64,000 nt of DNA from Demequina mangrovi (GCF_000759715.1 NZ_BBLU01000007.1:126168-190167); one strand, 5' to 3'; numbered from the stretch's first letter, positions 36,324-45,514 are shown. Notes: generated by a model not told the origin, from the letters alone. Translations and numbers: made by a program.

Positions 36324-37584
36324 CGGTCCGGGCCGGGCGGCCGGTCAGCGCCAGCGCGCCCGCCGCGACGGCCGCGCATGCGAGCATGACGAGCGCGAGC
36401 GGCACGGCGGACGTGCCGCCGCCCAGGCTCACCAGCGGCGAGACGAGCGCGGCGAGCCCGAACTGGAGCGCGCCGAGCACGGCCGAGGCGACGCCCGCGG
36501 CGAGCGGGACGGCGCCGAGCGCCAGCGCCGTCGCGTTGCCGAACACGAGGCCCATGCTCGACACCGCGATGAAGAGCGGGAGCGCGAGCCAGCCGGCCGG
36601 GACGGCCAGCGCGACCATGGCGGCGAACAGGACCGAGGCCCCGACGACGGCGACGATGCCGGCGGTGAGCAGGCGTCGCACGTCGTGGGTCGCCGCGAGC
36701 TTCGCGGAGACACCGCTCACCACCATGAGGCCCAGCGCGTTGACGCCGAAGGCGAGTCCGTAGGCGGCCTCGTCGAGCCCCATCATGCCCTGGTAGAGGA
36801 AGGGCGAGGCGGAGATGTAGGCCATCATTACGCCGAAGGCGAAGGAGAACGCGGCGGCGTAGCCGAGGAAGGCGCGCGAGCGCAGCGCGGAGAGCGCCGA
36901 TCCGGAGGCGACGCGCTCGGCGCGGTCGGCGACCCGGCGCTCGGCGGGGTAGGACTCGCGGACCACCGCGACGACCGCGACCAGCATCGCGACGGAGAGC
37001 GCGGCCACCACGGCGAGGAGCCCGCGCCAGCCGATGCGGTCGACGAGCACGCCGCCGAGCACGGGCGCGACCACCGGGGCCACGCCGCCGACGATCATCA
37101 TGAGGGAGAACGCGCTCGCCGCGGCCTTGCCCGTGGCGCGGTCGGAGATGATCGCGCGTCCGATCACCATCCCGGCGGCGCCGCCGAGGCCCTGGAGCAG
37201 GCGCGCACCGATGAGCACGCCCGCGGTCGGGGCGAGCACCGTCGCGATGCCCGCGACCACCATGAGCACCGCGCCCGCGATGAGCGGGGGCACGCGGCCG
37301 AAGCGGTCGGACAGTGGGCCGAACACCAGCTGGCCGGCGGTGACGCCGAGGAGGAAGGCGGTGAGGCTCAGCTGGACGGTGGTCGCGCCGACGCCGAGGT
37401 CGGTGGCCATCTGCGGGAAGGCGGGGAGGTAGAGATCCGTCGCGAGGGGTGCGATCGCCGAGAGGAGGCCGAGCACCGCGAGCAGCGCGGCGGTGATCCC
37501 GGTGCCGACGGACGGGGTGGACGAGGCGGACGTGGCGTCGTGCGTCCGGGACGTGGTCGGGGGCGCGCTCGGGGCAGCGGGCAT
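36301..37584 (-). CDS. Bcr/CflA family multidrug MFS transporter
   Basis: A 427-residue, 12-segment major facilitator. It has the drug:H+ antiporter-1 pattern: LYLPAFPQMATDLG in the first helix, then GPLSDRFGRVPPL (motif A), QGLGGAAGMVIGRAIISDRATG and VAPVLGGVLVDRIGWR (motif C region), all typical of Bcr/CflA exporters. It is divergent from a MarR regulator, with a palindromic operator in the shared promoter region. A 26-residue Ser/Thr-rich N-terminus precedes the first helix. Confidence 0.88.
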   Translation of the reverse strand: MPAAPSAPPTTSRTHDATSASSTPSVGTGITAALLAVLGLLSAIAPLATDLYLPAFPQMATDLGVGATTVQLSLTAFLLGVTAGQLVFGPLSDRFGRVPPLIAGAVLMVVAGIATVLAPTAGVLIGARLLQGLGGAAGMVIGRAIISDRATGKAAASAFSLMMIVGGVAPVVAPVLGGVLVDRIGWRGLLAVVAALSVAMLVAVVAVVRESYPAERRVADRAERVASGSALSALRSRAFLGYAAAFSFAFGVMMAYISASPFLYQGMMGLDEAAYGLAFGVNALGLMVVSGVSAKLAATHDVRRLLTAGIVAVVGASVLFAAMVALAVPAGWLALPLFIAVSSMGLVFGNATALALGAVPLAAGVASAVLGALQFGLAALVSPLVSLGGGTSAVPLALVMLACAAVAAGALALTGRPARTATAARAG

Positions 37585-37609
37585 GGTGGGATCCTCTCGG
37601 CAGGGGCGA

Positions 37610-37649
37610 TTATGAAATCATAACTGAATTCCCGACGCGGCGGTAGCCT
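37610..37649. promoter_or_regulatory. MarR operator and leaderless marR promoter
   Basis: TTATGA-AA-TCATAA (37610-37623) is a perfect 6-2-6 dyad between the divergent MFS and marR genes. It overlaps the -35 position for marR, whose -10 is TAGCCT (37644-37649), seven bases before the ATG. Confidence 0.65.
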
Positions 37650-37656
37650 CTGTCGC

Positions 37657-38112
37657 ATGACCCAGGACGACGCGACCGCGGATCAGCAGCTCGCCGAGCT
37701 CGCCGAGCGCATCCTGCGCCTCGCGCGCGAGCTCGACCCGCACTCCGCGGGCGGCGTCGACGTGGTGCCGCTCACCGGAACCGAGACGGCCGTGCTGCGC
37801 TGGATCCACCGCAATCCGGGCACCTCGCCGAGCGCCGCGGCCGAGGCGACCGGGCTCAAGCGCCCCAACCTGTCGGCGGCGCTGCGGGGCCTCGAGCACA
37901 AGGGTCTGGTGCAGCGGTCGGAGGATCCCGACGATCACCGCCACACGCGCCTCCAAGCGACCGACCTCGCGGACCAGAGCATCGCGCGCCTGCGGGCCTT
38001 CTGGGCGGCGCGGCTGCGCTCCGCGCTCGCGGACGTGGATCAGGACGCCGGTGCTGCGCTCGACCTGCTCGACCGGCTCGACGCGGGGCTGCGCGGCGGC
38101 CGCCGCTCCTGA
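37657..38112 (+). CDS. MarR family transcriptional regulator
   Basis: A 151-residue winged-helix protein. SPSAAAEATGLKRPNLSAALRGLEHKGLVQRSEDPDDHRHTRLQATD is the MarR DNA-binding core with its wing. It is divergent from the exporter gene and most likely represses it. It is convergent with crtEb, one base away. The MarR protein CrtR controls carotenoid genes in corynebacteria, but there it is divergent from crtE, so that role is less likely here. Confidence 0.85.
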   Translation: MTQDDATADQQLAELAERILRLARELDPHSAGGVDVVPLTGTETAVLRWIHRNPGTSPSAAAEATGLKRPNLSAALRGLEHKGLVQRSEDPDDHRHTRLQATDLADQSIARLRAFWAARLRSALADVDQDAGAALDLLDRLDAGLRGGRRS

Positions 38113-38113
38113 G

Positions 38114-39037
38114 TCAGCCCCAGCCCTTCCAGGCCCCGATGACGAGCATCGTCACCGCGAAGCCCGCCGGCTGGTTGAGCCACAGGAAGGTCCGCCAGCC
38201 GCGGTTGGCCTCCTCGCAGGTCTCGTCGTCGACGTGCAGGAAGCGCGCGACGGACGCGACGTAGGCGAGCGGCAGCAGCGCGGCGAGCGTCGCGGGCCAC
38301 GGCAGCAGCGCCAGCAGCAGGGACGATGCGGCGTAGAGGGCCAGGGACAGCCGCACCGTGGCGCGGGCCCCGATCACCGTCGCGACCGAGCCGATGCCGC
38401 CGGCGCGGTCCGCACGGACGTCCTGCACCGCGCCGAAGGCGTGGCTCGCCATGCCCCACAGGATGAAGGCCGTCCACACGGGCCACGTGGTGCGCGCGAG
38501 CAGCGGCGTGTCCGCGAGCACGAGCGCATAGAGCAGCGGGCCGCAGAAGTGCAGCGCCGAGGTCAGCGAGTCGAGGAAGGGCCGCTCCTTGAAGCGCAGG
38601 CCCGGCACCGAGTACGCGAGCACCCCGGCGAGGACCAGCAGGAGCGTGACGGCCGCGGCGGCGGAGCCCTGGGCGAGCAGCCAGGTCGCGGGCGGGATCA
38701 CCGTGATCGCGCAGGCCCACAGGATCGCCCGGTGCACGCGGCGGGCCTCGTCGAGGTCGCGGATCACGTCGCCCTCGACGCCGCCCTTGCGCGGGTTGGC
38801 GAGGTCGGACTCGTGGTCGAAGACGTCATTGATCCCGTACATCAGCAGGTTGTACGGGACGAGGAAGAACAGCGTGCCGACCACCAGCACCGCGTCGAAC
38901 GAGTGCGTCGCGAGCAGGTAGCCCGCCGCGAACGGGAACGCGGTGTTGATCCACGAGACGGGGCGCGAGGCCTTGAGCAGGGACCACAGAAGGGCGGGTG
39001 GCTGTCCCGTGCGATGCGGATCGGCGGAATCAAGCAT
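38114..39037 (-). CDS. crtEb: UbiA-family prenyltransferase, probable lycopene elongase (CrtEb-like)
   Basis: A 307-residue integral membrane prenyltransferase with the Asp-rich motifs GINDVFDHESD and QDVRADRAGGIGS. As the last gene of crtE-crtB-crtI-crtYe-crtYf it matches the C50 carotenoid clusters of Corynebacterium and Micrococcus, where CrtEb adds two C5 units to lycopene to give flavuxanthin. Its ATG overlaps the crtYf 3' end by eight bases. Confidence 0.82.
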   Translation of the reverse strand: MLDSADPHRTGQPPALLWSLLKASRPVSWINTAFPFAAGYLLATHSFDAVLVVGTLFFLVPYNLLMYGINDVFDHESDLANPRKGGVEGDVIRDLDEARRVHRAILWACAITVIPPATWLLAQGSAAAAVTLLLVLAGVLAYSVPGLRFKERPFLDSLTSALHFCGPLLYALVLADTPLLARTTWPVWTAFILWGMASHAFGAVQDVRADRAGGIGSVATVIGARATVRLSLALYAASSLLLALLPWPATLAALLPLAYVASVARFLHVDDETCEEANRGWRTFLWLNQPAGFAVTMLVIGAWKGWG

Positions 39038-39368
39038 GGTGAGTGTCCCGGTCGGGTGCGGTGGGCGGGGTCGGGGCCGGGGTCGGGGCCGGGCCGAGCA
39101 GGGTCCACAGCGTCGGGACCAGCATCACCGCGGCCAGCGCGTAGGCGACGTCCTCGACGGGGGCGCCGGCCCATCGCAGGCCCGAGATCAGCTCCTCGTC
39201 GTAGCCGACGATGCCCGCGCCGACGATGAGCGGGTCGAAGACCGCGGTGAGCGCGACGATCGCGGCGCCGGTGAGAAGCAGGGGACGATGCGGCAGGCGG
39301 CGGAGCAAGGGCAGGCACGCGAGGGCGACGAGCGCGAGCACCGCGACGGAGAGGATCACGTAGGTCAT
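39030..39368 (-). CDS. crtYf: Lycopene cyclase-domain protein, C50 carotenoid cyclase subunit (CrtYf-like)
   Basis: A 112-residue protein with three membrane segments and the cyclase-subunit motif APVEDVAYA. It forms a heterodimeric C50 carotenoid cyclase with the CrtYe-like product. Whether it makes epsilon, gamma or beta rings (decaprenoxanthin, sarcinaxanthin or C.p.450 type) cannot be read from sequence. Its ATG overlaps the crtYe stop. The Pro/Thr-rich tail is encoded by the region containing the second copy of a 21-bp dispersed repeat (39038-39058). Confidence 0.8.
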   Translation of the reverse strand: MTYVILSVAVLALVALACLPLLRRLPHRPLLLTGAAIVALTAVFDPLIVGAGIVGYDEELISGLRWAGAPVEDVAYALAAVMLVPTLWTLLGPAPTPAPTPPTAPDRDTHHA

Positions 39369-39727
39369 GCGGCCGCGCCTCCGGGGTGGGGCGCGGAGGC
39401 GGCCGGGCGCCGGCGGGCCGTGTCGCGCCGGGACAGCGCGCGCCACAGCAGCAGCGTCTGGTAGGTCAGCAGCACGAGGAACAGCGGCTCCTCGAGCGGC
39501 ACCTCGCGGGCGATGCGGATCCCCGTGAGCCACGTCTCCGAGCCGACGAAGAAGATCCCGAGCCCGACCCCGACCAGGTCCCACACCAGGAAGAACGCGA
39601 CTCCGAGCGCCACCGTGAGCAGCGCGCGCCGGGGCTGATCGAAGACCGCGAGGCGGAAGCGATGGTCCAGCACCGCCAGACCCGCGAGCGACACGAGCAG
39701 CGCGCTCAGGTACGCGAGGTGGCTCAT
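39365..39727 (-). CDS. crtYe: Lycopene cyclase-domain protein, C50 carotenoid cyclase subunit (CrtYe-like)
   Basis: A 120-residue protein with three membrane segments and the paired motif VPLEEPLFL, followed by an Arg/Ala/Pro-rich tail. It partners the next subunit. The start overlaps the crtI stop (ATGA) and the stop overlaps the crtYf start. Confidence 0.8.
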   Translation of the reverse strand: MSHLAYLSALLVSLAGLAVLDHRFRLAVFDQPRRALLTVALGVAFFLVWDLVGVGLGIFFVGSETWLTGIRIAREVPLEEPLFLVLLTYQTLLLWRALSRRDTARRRPAASAPHPGGAAA

Positions 39728-41340
39728 CCCTGCGCCCGCCGGGCGAGGTTGCCGAGCACGCCCTTCTCGCGCGAGCGCGCGAGGAAGCCCGGCGGGGCCG
39801 GCGTGGGCAGCGGGGAGGCGTCCACGGCGCCCAGCATGCGCTTGGCGACCAGCTCCGCCGAGACGAGGCACAGCGGCACGCCGATGCCCGGGACCGTCGA
39901 CGCGCCCGCGTAGAGGAGGTTGGGGACCTTCGAGGAGACGTTGCCGGGGCGCAGCACCGCGGTCTGCGTGAGGGTGTGCTCGAGGCCGAGCGCGCCGCCC
40001 TCCCACGCGCCGAAGCGCTGAGCGAAGTCCGCCGGGGTGATGACCTGGAGCACGGTGGAGCGCTCGGCGAGGTCGGGCACGTCCGCCCAGGCGCCCACCT
40101 GCGCGAGGTAGCGGCGCCCGAGGGCGACGAGCTCGGCGCGCGAGGCCTCGTCCGCGCCCAGCGACGCGTCGGCGGGGAACGGCACCAGCACGAAGAGCGC
40201 GTCCTTGCCCTCGGGGGACAGACCCGCCTCGGTCGCACCGGGCCGCGCCACGTACACGGAGGCGGGCACCGGGGGGAGGGTGCCGCCGCTCAGCGCCGCG
40301 AAGTTGGCGTCCCAGTCGCGCGTGAACAGCAGCGTGTGGTGCGCGAGCTCGGGGACCTCGCCGTCGACCTCGGCGAGCACCAGGAGGGTGCTCACGCCGG
40401 GAGAGCGACGACGCCAGGACTTCTCGGGGTGGGTGCGCCACCGCTCCGGCACCAGCGCGGTCTCGACGTGGTGGAGGTCGGCGGCCGCGACCACCGCGTC
40501 GCCGCGGATCACCTCGCCCGACTCGAGCGTCACCCCTGTCGCGAAGCCCGCATCGTCCACGAGGATCTGCGACACGGGCGCCGACGTGCGCAGCTCGGCG
40601 CCCTCCTCGCGCGCGATCCGCGCGATCGCCTCGACCACGGTGTGGACGCCGCCGCGCGGGTAGCGCACGCCGTCGTTGAGGTCGAGGTGGCTCATCAGCG
40701 AGAACAGCGCGGGCACGCGGTCGGGCGACGAGCCGAGGAACACCGCGTGGAAGCCGAGCACCTGACGCAGCCGGGGATCGCGCACGCGCGAGGCGATGCG
40801 CCGTCCCAGCGACCGCGTCAGCAGCCCCGCGAGGGTCGGGAGCCTGCGCAGCACCGAGCGGTCGGCGACCGTGTGCGGGCGCGCGTAGGTCGTGTAGAGG
40901 AAGCGGTCCAACGCCGTGCGGTAGAGCTCGCGGGCATCCTCGGCGTACGCGCGCATCGCCTCGCCCTCGCCGGGCGCGAGCGCGTCGAAGCGGCGCCAGT
41001 TCTCCTCGGCGTCCGCGGACACGTCGAGCGCGTCGGCCGCGGACCACGGGTCCTCGCCCTCGAAGAGCACGCGGTACCGCGGATCGAGGTCGACCAGGTC
41101 GAGCTCCTCGTCGACGTCGCGGCCCATGAGCGCGAAGTACTGCGCGAAGGCCTCCGGCATGAGGTACCAGGTCGGACCCGCGTCGAACGTGTGGCCGGCG
41201 ACCTCGACCCGGCCCGCACGGCCGCCGAGCGTGGGGTGACGCTCGACGAGCACCACCTCGGCGCCTCCGCGCGCGAGCAGCCCGGCGGTCGCGAGCCCGG
41301 ACACTCCCCCTCCGATGACGACGATGCGGGGTCCGGTCAT
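39724..41340 (-). CDS. crtI: Phytoene desaturase (CrtI)
   Basis: A 538-residue FAD enzyme that converts phytoene to lycopene. The N-terminal dinucleotide motif IVVIGGGVSGLATAGLLARGG is followed by LGGRAGR and FDAGPTWYLMPE. The C-terminal FAD motif is NLLYAGASTVPGIGVPLCLVSAELV. Length and motifs are complete. Start and stop overlap crtB and crtYe. An upstream extension of the frame was rejected because it runs through crtB. Confidence 0.93.
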   Translation of the reverse strand: MTGPRIVVIGGGVSGLATAGLLARGGAEVVLVERHPTLGGRAGRVEVAGHTFDAGPTWYLMPEAFAQYFALMGRDVDEELDLVDLDPRYRVLFEGEDPWSAADALDVSADAEENWRRFDALAPGEGEAMRAYAEDARELYRTALDRFLYTTYARPHTVADRSVLRRLPTLAGLLTRSLGRRIASRVRDPRLRQVLGFHAVFLGSSPDRVPALFSLMSHLDLNDGVRYPRGGVHTVVEAIARIAREEGAELRTSAPVSQILVDDAGFATGVTLESGEVIRGDAVVAAADLHHVETALVPERWRTHPEKSWRRRSPGVSTLLVLAEVDGEVPELAHHTLLFTRDWDANFAALSGGTLPPVPASVYVARPGATEAGLSPEGKDALFVLVPFPADASLGADEASRAELVALGRRYLAQVGAWADVPDLAERSTVLQVITPADFAQRFGAWEGGALGLEHTLTQTAVLRPGNVSSKVPNLLYAGASTVPGIGVPLCLVSAELVAKRMLGAVDASPLPTPAPPGFLARSREKGVLGNLARRAQG

Positions 41341-42230
41341 GCGAGCGCCCTTCCGTGACGGCCGGCGAGGTTGCGGACGGCCAGCGCCGCCTTCACCGGG
41401 TCGGCGACGCGCACGCGCCGCGCGACCAGCTCGCGGGCCGGCGTCTGCGCGATCTGCTCGAGCAGCCGCGCGTAGATGTCGATGGTGGTGCCCACCGCGG
41501 CCCGCGCGCGGCGCGGCAGCGCGTCGAGCACGGACGCGGCGGTGCGCATGTCCTCCCGGCACTCGTCCACCAGCTCCGCGAGGCGGGCGTCGTCGAGGGT
41601 CGCGGCGGAGACGCCTGGGAAGTACGCTCGGCCCAGCTCGTGCTCGTCGACCGCGAGATCGCGCAGGAAGTTGATCTTCTGGTACGCCGCGCCGAGGTGG
41701 CGCGCGCCGTCCCGCACCTCCGGATCGAGCGGCCGGGGGCCGCGCCCGGTGTTGACGAAGACGGCGAGGCACATCTCCCCCACCACCTCGGCCGAGCCGA
41801 GGATGTAGAGCGCGAGGGAGTCCTCGTCGTGCGACGTCTCCACCAGGTCCATCCGCATCGAGGCGAAGAACGGCTCGGTCTGCTCGCGCGTGATGCCCAC
41901 CTCGCGCGCGGTGAGCGCGAAGGCGTGTGCGACGAGGTCCGCGCTGAAGCCGCGGTCCATCGCGGCGTGCACCTCGGCCTCGAAGCCGTCGAGCAGCGCG
42001 CCGGCATCGGGGCCGCGGTAGGTGTCGACCAGCTCGTCGGCGACGCGCACCATCGCGTAGACGTTGCGGATGTGCGCCCGCTGCGCGCGCGGCAGCAGGC
42101 GGGTGCCGAGGCCGAAGGACGTCGAGTACCGCGCGATCACGCGCGCCGCGGCGTCACGGGCCGCGTCGTCGTAGAGCGCGAGCGAGGTCTCCTGCGAGTC
42201 GTGGTGGCGGCGCCGGTCGCGACGGCTCAT
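41337..42230 (-). CDS. crtB: Phytoene synthase (CrtB)
   Basis: A 297-residue squalene/phytoene synthase that condenses two GGPP to phytoene. The two Asp-rich motifs are VRVADELVDTY and NFLRDLAVDEHELGRAYFP. The Arg/His-rich N-terminus precedes the RYSTSFGLGTRLLP motif. The start ATG overlaps the crtE stop. Confidence 0.92.
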   Translation of the reverse strand: MSRRDRRRHHDSQETSLALYDDAARDAAARVIARYSTSFGLGTRLLPRAQRAHIRNVYAMVRVADELVDTYRGPDAGALLDGFEAEVHAAMDRGFSADLVAHAFALTAREVGITREQTEPFFASMRMDLVETSHDEDSLALYILGSAEVVGEMCLAVFVNTGRGPRPLDPEVRDGARHLGAAYQKINFLRDLAVDEHELGRAYFPGVSAATLDDARLAELVDECREDMRTAASVLDALPRRARAAVGTTIDIYARLLEQIAQTPARELVARRVRVADPVKAALAVRNLAGRHGRALA

Positions 42231-43309
42231 GAGGTGCGCTCCTCGAGCCCGTCGATCAGGTCGATGAGGTACCCCGACAGCGGCGCCGGGATGCGCTCGG
42301 CGGCGATGGTGCGCGCGGTGCGGGCGTGCCGCCGCGCGACCACGAGGGCGCGCTTCCGGGCGCCCGACTGCATGAGCACCTCGCGCACGCGCGCCGCGCG
42401 CTCCTCGTCGAGCTCGGGGTCGCCCACGCACTCCTCGAGCACCGCGCGCCCCGCGGCGTCGGCGCGCTCGTAGCCGAGCCGCAGCAGCTCCGTGCGCTTG
42501 CCCGCGCGCAGATCCGACAGCACCGACTTGCCCGTGACCTCCGGGTCGCCGAAGACCCCGAGGTCGTCGTCGACCAGCTGGAAGCTCAGCCCGAGGGACG
42601 CGCCCAGCCGCTCGAGGTGCGAGATCATCGTGGGGTCGGCTCCCGCGAGCTGCGCGCCGGCGAGCAGCGGCACCACGCACGAGTAGGTGGCCGTCTTGAG
42701 CTCGGCCACGAGCACCGAGTCCGCCTCCTCGGGAGCGATGAGGTCGCCGTACATGTCGAGCAGCTCGCCGGCGATGGTCGCGCGCACCGCGCGCGTCACG
42801 AGGTCGATGCACGCGAGGCGGTGGTGCGCGGGCAGGTCGGCCCGCGCGATGAGGTCGTAGGCCGAGGACAGCGCGAGGTCGCCGCCCAGCAGCGCGGCGG
42901 TCCGCACATGCGACTCCACTCGCGCCTCCTCGAGCCCCGAGCCCTCGAGCGCCCGGCGCCTCCGGCCGGCCACGTTGAGGCGGCCGCGGCGCACCTCGTC
43001 GCCGTCGAGCAGGTCGTCGTGCACCAGCATCGCGGTATGGAGCATCTCCATCGCGGCGGCCACGGGGACGGCCGCGACCGCATCGTCCCCTCCCAGGCCC
43101 GCGTAGGCGGCGAGCGTGAGCGACGGGCGGAGGTTCTTCCCGCCCTGCTGCTGCGCTCCGACCGCGCCCCAGAGGTCGCGATAGTCGGCGCCGGCCTGCG
43201 GGATCTCCCCCTGCGCGCGAGCGACGTGGGACTCGAGGGCGGTCTGGACCGCGACGCATCCGTCCGCGACGAAGTCGCGGACGCCCTCCACGGTCCTCAG
43301 CGGCGTCAT
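42227..43309 (-). CDS. crtE: Geranylgeranyl diphosphate synthase-type polyprenyl synthetase (CrtE)
   Basis: A 360-residue trans-prenyltransferase. The first Asp-rich motif is LVHDDLLDGDEVRRG and the second is QLVDDDLGVFGD. GGKNLRPSL is the substrate-binding KxxRP region. It provides GGPP for carotenoids and is the first gene of the crt operon. The ATG has no RBS and lies six bases after TATGCT, so it is probably leaderless. A GTG one codon earlier is possible. No idi gene is present. Confidence 0.92.
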   Translation of the reverse strand: MTPLRTVEGVRDFVADGCVAVQTALESHVARAQGEIPQAGADYRDLWGAVGAQQQGGKNLRPSLTLAAYAGLGGDDAVAAVPVAAAMEMLHTAMLVHDDLLDGDEVRRGRLNVAGRRRRALEGSGLEEARVESHVRTAALLGGDLALSSAYDLIARADLPAHHRLACIDLVTRAVRATIAGELLDMYGDLIAPEEADSVLVAELKTATYSCVVPLLAGAQLAGADPTMISHLERLGASLGLSFQLVDDDLGVFGDPEVTGKSVLSDLRAGKRTELLRLGYERADAAGRAVLEECVGDPELDEERAARVREVLMQSGARKRALVVARRHARTARTIAAERIPAPLSGYLIDLIDGLEERTS

Positions 43310-43315
43310 CACGCC

Positions 43316-43321
43316 AGCATA
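43316..43321 (-). promoter_or_regulatory. -10 box of the carotenoid operon
   Basis: TATGCT on the minus strand, six bases before the crtE ATG. No convincing -35 is seen. It lies immediately beside the pknB terminator. Confidence 0.5.
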
Positions 43322-43326
43322 GACAG

Positions 43327-43359
43327 CGACGCCCCGCAGGGTATTCCCGCGGGGCGTCG
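43327..43359 (-). terminator. Terminator of the pkn/pbpA/rodA operon
   Basis: CGACGCCCCGC (43327-43337) pairs with GCGGGGCGTCG (43349-43359), 11 bp with an 11-nt loop, 17 bases after the pknB stop. Confidence 0.8.
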
Positions 43360-43375
43360 TGTCATGCCTGGTCGA

Positions 43376-45514
43376 TCAGCGGCACTGCAGCTGGTCGATG
43401 GTGGGGACCTCGGCGTCCGGGTCCGCGGGATCCGGCGTGAAGTCCGGATCCGGGATGGTCACGGTGGTGACCGGGCAACCGACCACGAAGCTCACGACGG
43501 TGCCGGGGGCGACCTCGGTCTCGGGGTTTGGGTTCGAGGACTTCACGATGCCGTCGAAGGCCGCGTCCGGGGTGGTGTCCACCGTGACGTCGCCGACGGT
43601 GAGGCCCGCGTTCTGGATGTCGGAGCGCGCCGCCGCCTCGGACTTGCCGACGATCGCCGGCACCGCCACGGTCGAGGGCTCCTCGGCCACGATGAGCGAC
43701 ACGGTCGAGCCGCGCTCGACGCGTCCCGCGCCCGGGTCCTGGGACAGGACGGTGCCGGGCTCCTCGTCGGACGTCTCCTCGTAGGACTCGTCGGCGACGA
43801 GGTTGAGCTCGCCCAGCTTCTTGCGGGCCTCGGACAGGCTCAGCCCGGTGAGGTCCTCGAGCTCGACCTCGCCCGAGGAGAGGTACAGCGTGACGCCGGA
43901 GTCCCGGTCGACGGTCTCGCCGGCGGCCGGCTCGGTGCTGGTGGCGCGGCCCGCGTCGAAGGCCGGGTCGTCCTCGGTGTCGCGCGCGATCACTCTGAGC
44001 CCCGCCGCCTCGAGCGCCGCGATGGCGTCCTCCTCGGAGTCGCCGCGGACATCGGGCACGGAGACCGTGTCGGGCCCGCTCGAGAGGTAGACGGTGATCG
44101 TCTCGCCGGCCTCGACGTTCCGGCCCGCCTCCGGGTCGGTGCGGGTGACCAGGTCCGTCTCGACGTCCTCGGACGGCTCGGTCTCGAACTGGCCGACGAG
44201 GCCCAGGCGGTCGAGCTCGGCTTGAGCCTCGGCGCGCGTCATGTCCGCCAGATCGGTGATCTCGACGCTGGTCTCGGCGCTCGGGCTCGGCTCGGTGATC
44301 GGGGCGGCGTCCCTGGTCATCATCCACAGCGCGAGGATGAGCAGGATCGCGGCCGCTGCCGCGGCGCCGAGCACGGACCACTGGATGATCTTCTTGCGCC
44401 GCGCGGCGGCGGGGTCCTCGTCCTCGTCCTCGAGCGTCTCGACCGCGCCTGTGGCGGGCTCGAACTGGCCGGGCTCGTCCACGGTCGCCCACGGGCTCGC
44501 GCCCGGCATCACCGCGGTCTCGCCGGCCGTGGTCTGCTCGGGCATGACCTCGGTGGCGTCGGAGCCGTCGTCGAGGGCCGCCGCCGCGACGCCGGCCGCG
44601 CCGGCGCCCAGCGCCGCCGAGCCGAGCGCGATCGCTCCCGTCGACGGGGCGAGCGGCTCGCCCGACATCACGCTGCGGAGGTCGGCGAGGAAGTCCTGGG
44701 CGCTCGCGTAGCGCTCGTCACGGTTCTTGGTGAGCGCGCGCAGCACCACCCGGTCGAGCTCCTCGGGCACGTCGGAGGCGAACTCCGAGGGACGCGGGGC
44801 CGCCTCGCGCACGTGCTGGTACGCGACCGAGACCGGGGAGTCGCCGATGAACGGCGGGCGGCCGGTGAGGAGCTCGAACAGCACGCAGCCGGTCGAGTAG
44901 AGGTCCGAGCGCGCGTCGACGTTCTCGCCGCGCGCCTGCTCAGGGGACAGGTACTGGGCGGTGCCCACGACGGCCTGCGTCTGGGTCATCGTCTGGCCCG
45001 AGTCCGCGAGGGCGCGGGCGATGCCGAAGTCCATCACCTTCACCGCGCCCGTGGGGGTGAGCATGATGTTCGCCGGCTTGATGTCGCGGTGGACCAGTCC
45101 CGCGTGGTGCGAGTAGTCGAGCGCGGCGAGCACGCCCGCGGTGATCTCGACTGCCTCGTCGATGGGCGCCGCGACGTCCCCCTTGAGGATCTCGCGGACG
45201 GTGTGCCCCTCGACGTACTCCATCACGATGAACGGCACCGCCTGCGGGTTGCCGTCCGCGTTGACGATGCTGTCCTCGCCCGTGTCGTACACGGCGACGA
45301 TGCTGGGGTGGTTGAGGCCCGCGGCGGCCTGCGCCTCGCGCCGGAACCGGGTCTGGAAGGACGGGTCCCGCGCGAGGTCGGCGCGGAGGATCTTGATGGC
45401 GACGGTGCGGCCCAGGCGCGTGTCGTAACCGACGTGCACCTCGGCCATGCCGCCGCGGCCGATGAGGTCGCCGACCTCGTACCGTCCGGCGAGGATCTTC
45501 GGCTCTTGGTTCAT
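43376..45514 (-). CDS. pknB: Serine/threonine protein kinase PknB with PASTA domains
   Basis: A 712-residue receptor kinase. Kinase domain at about 10-275: GRGGMAEV glycine loop, AIKIL Lys, HRDIKPANIM catalytic loop, MDFGIA, and VVGTAQYLSPEQA activation segment. A juxtamembrane linker of about 90 residues, one membrane segment (about 375-397) and four extracellular PASTA repeats (about 410-680) follow. PASTA domains sense peptidoglycan fragments, and PknB regulates wall synthesis and division. The ATG was chosen with AAGGA seven bases upstream. An in-frame ATG 12 codons earlier lacks an RBS. Confidence 0.94.
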   Translation of the reverse strand: MNQEPKILAGRYEVGDLIGRGGMAEVHVGYDTRLGRTVAIKILRADLARDPSFQTRFRREAQAAAGLNHPSIVAVYDTGEDSIVNADGNPQAVPFIVMEYVEGHTVREILKGDVAAPIDEAVEITAGVLAALDYSHHAGLVHRDIKPANIMLTPTGAVKVMDFGIARALADSGQTMTQTQAVVGTAQYLSPEQARGENVDARSDLYSTGCVLFELLTGRPPFIGDSPVSVAYQHVREAAPRPSEFASDVPEELDRVVLRALTKNRDERYASAQDFLADLRSVMSGEPLAPSTGAIALGSAALGAGAAGVAAAALDDGSDATEVMPEQTTAGETAVMPGASPWATVDEPGQFEPATGAVETLEDEDEDPAAARRKKIIQWSVLGAAAAAAILLILALWMMTRDAAPITEPSPSAETSVEITDLADMTRAEAQAELDRLGLVGQFETEPSEDVETDLVTRTDPEAGRNVEAGETITVYLSSGPDTVSVPDVRGDSEEDAIAALEAAGLRVIARDTEDDPAFDAGRATSTEPAAGETVDRDSGVTLYLSSGEVELEDLTGLSLSEARKKLGELNLVADESYEETSDEEPGTVLSQDPGAGRVERGSTVSLIVAEEPSTVAVPAIVGKSEAAARSDIQNAGLTVGDVTVDTTPDAAFDGIVKSSNPNPETEVAPGTVVSFVVGCPVTTVTIPDPDFTPDPADPDAEVPTIDQLQCR

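Noticed and set aside
37657..38112. The MarR gene as CrtR, regulator of the carotenoid operon
   Set aside because: It is convergent to the crt operon and its palindrome lies at the MFS promoter, whereas CrtR is divergent from crtE in corynebacteria.
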